64,000 nt of DNA. It comes from CAWKCE01 sp032127035. Its GTDB lineage: Bacteria; Actinomycetota; Actinomycetes; JAHEKZ01. Positions 63,418 to 64,000 of the stretch are shown here, piece after piece; position 1 is the stretch's first letter, and every line of letters starts with the position of its first letter. The DNA is taken from the NCBI GenBank assembly GCA_963848085.1, contig CAWKCE010000005.1, positions 620,001-684,000 on the forward strand. The letters are read 5' to 3'. The notes under the pieces are model-generated. The model was not told the DNA's origin, did no database searches, and saw only the letters and a list, made by a program, of their open reading frames with translations. A program made the position numbers and the translations under genes.

Positions 63418-64000
63418 TCAGCGGCGAGTGCGGCCTGGGATGCGGTTCTGCCGTTGGATCGCCTTCCAGCGGTCACGCTCGGCGGCCCGGAGCCGGGCGT
63501 CGGTCCGGCGCGCTTGGTAGGCAGCCTCGCGCTGCAGCTTTCGCCAGCTGTCGAGGCGGCGCTGCGGCAGTCTCCCGTCCTCGATGGCGGCCTGGACTGC
63601 GCACGCTGGCTCGGCGTCGTGGGCGCAGTCGTTGAACCGGCACTGTGCGGTGAGCGCCTCGATGTCGGCGAACACCTGCTCCAGCGAGTCCGGCGTGGCC
63701 AGGCCCACGCTGCGCAGGCCCGGCGTGTCGATGAGCAGCGACCCGTCGGGCAGCACGATGAGCTCTCGGTGGGCGGTGGTGTGACGGCCCTTGCCGTCGG
63801 CCCGGAGCTCCGCGGTGGGCATCACCTCGGTGCCGGCGAGTGCGTTGACCAGGGTGGACTTCCCGGCGCCGGACGCGCCGACCATGGCCAGCACCCGGCC
63901 GGACCCGAGAAGCTGACGGATCTGGTCGACCCCGGCACCCGTCGTGGCACTGACCGCAACGACCGGAATCCCCAGCGCCGTGGTCGCGACGTCGTCGACG
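63418..64000 (-). CDS. rsgA: RsgA, ribosome-associated GTPase, partial
   Basis: The 5' part lies beyond the window. The visible 194 residues include the C-terminal two-thirds of the circularly permuted GTPase: Walker A GASGAGKSTLVNAL, GKGRHTTAHRELI, the DTPGLRSVGL G3 motif and a zinc finger CRFNDCAHDAEPAC. RsgA (YjeQ) helps late 30S maturation. It converges on the SRPBCC gene. Confidence 0.93.
   Translation of the reverse strand, partial: VDDVATTALGIPVVAVSATTGAGVDQIRQLLGSGRVLAMVGASGAGKSTLVNALAGTEVMPTAELRADGKGRHTTAHRELIVLPDGSLLIDTPGLRSVGLATPDSLEQVFADIEALTAQCRFNDCAHDAEPACAVQAAIEDGRLPQRRLDSWRKLQREAAYQARRTDARLRAAERDRWKAIQRQNRIPGRTRR

Overview
The window is a 64-kb stretch of a very GC-rich chromosome from a member of the Actinomycetota. 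It is centred on the replication origin. The evidence is the rpmH-dnaA-dnaN-recF-dciA-gyrB-gyrA core, frequent GTG starts with 4-base stop/start overlaps, the fhaA-fhaB-pstP-rodA-pbpA-pknB operon, crgA, a class E sortase, a CwlM-type amidase homologue, DUF3566, DUF5318 and DLW-39 proteins, and a PadR-ino1 pair. Gene order resembles Streptomyces more than Mycobacterium: the ino1-to-dnaB block lies on the rpmH side of the origin. A FemX-type transferase gene suggests a branched peptidoglycan bridge. No mobile element, CRISPR array or phage was seen. I cannot name the genus.

Left arm (1-23762). A partial VOC gene, a membrane protein and tRNA-Leu come first. Next is the six-gene phosphorylation/cell-wall operon (1292-8279): two FHA proteins, phosphatase PstP, RodA, PbpA and the PASTA kinase PknB. 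An opposing operon holds DUF881, class E sortase, a 62-aa membrane protein and pabA. crgA, a thiolase, a rhomboid protease, a cyclophilin and a Tat-exported esterase follow. Then come tRNA-Ala, DLW-39 and tRNA-Ile, and the leftward replication genes DUF3566, gyrA, gyrB, dciA, recF and dnaN.

Origin (23763-26092). DnaA-box-like sequences lie on both sides of dnaA. The dnaA-dnaN spacer is the likely oriC.

Right arm (26093-64000). rpmH, rnpA, yidD, yidC, jag, rsmG, parA and parB run rightward, with two parS sites, one at the rsmG start and one inside parA. The leftward block that follows matches the mycobacterial cwlM-trx-trxB-rsmA-sigM-mviN locus, but here MurJ and its pseudokinase are separate genes. 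It continues with DUF6049 and a NUDIX gene, facing pcnA. An MFS gene, ino1/padR with a perfect palindromic operator, DUF5318, a class A PBP and a GT87 enzyme come next. Then an alanine-racemase-like gene paired with femX, xthA, rpsF-ssb-rpsR-rplI, murT-gatD, dnaB, a subtilisin-like protease, an SRPBCC protein and a partial rsgA.

Most genes serve three linked jobs: starting and segregating chromosome replication, building peptidoglycan, and coordinating the two through Ser/Thr phosphorylation (PknB, PstP, FHA proteins, CwlM, MurJ pseudokinase). The best leads are a MurT/GatD pair that appears to have lost its glutaminase catalytic residues in both subunits, a 32-bp tandem repeat found at two distant loci, and DnaA-box pairs with identical 14-bp spacing in two intergenic regions well away from oriC.
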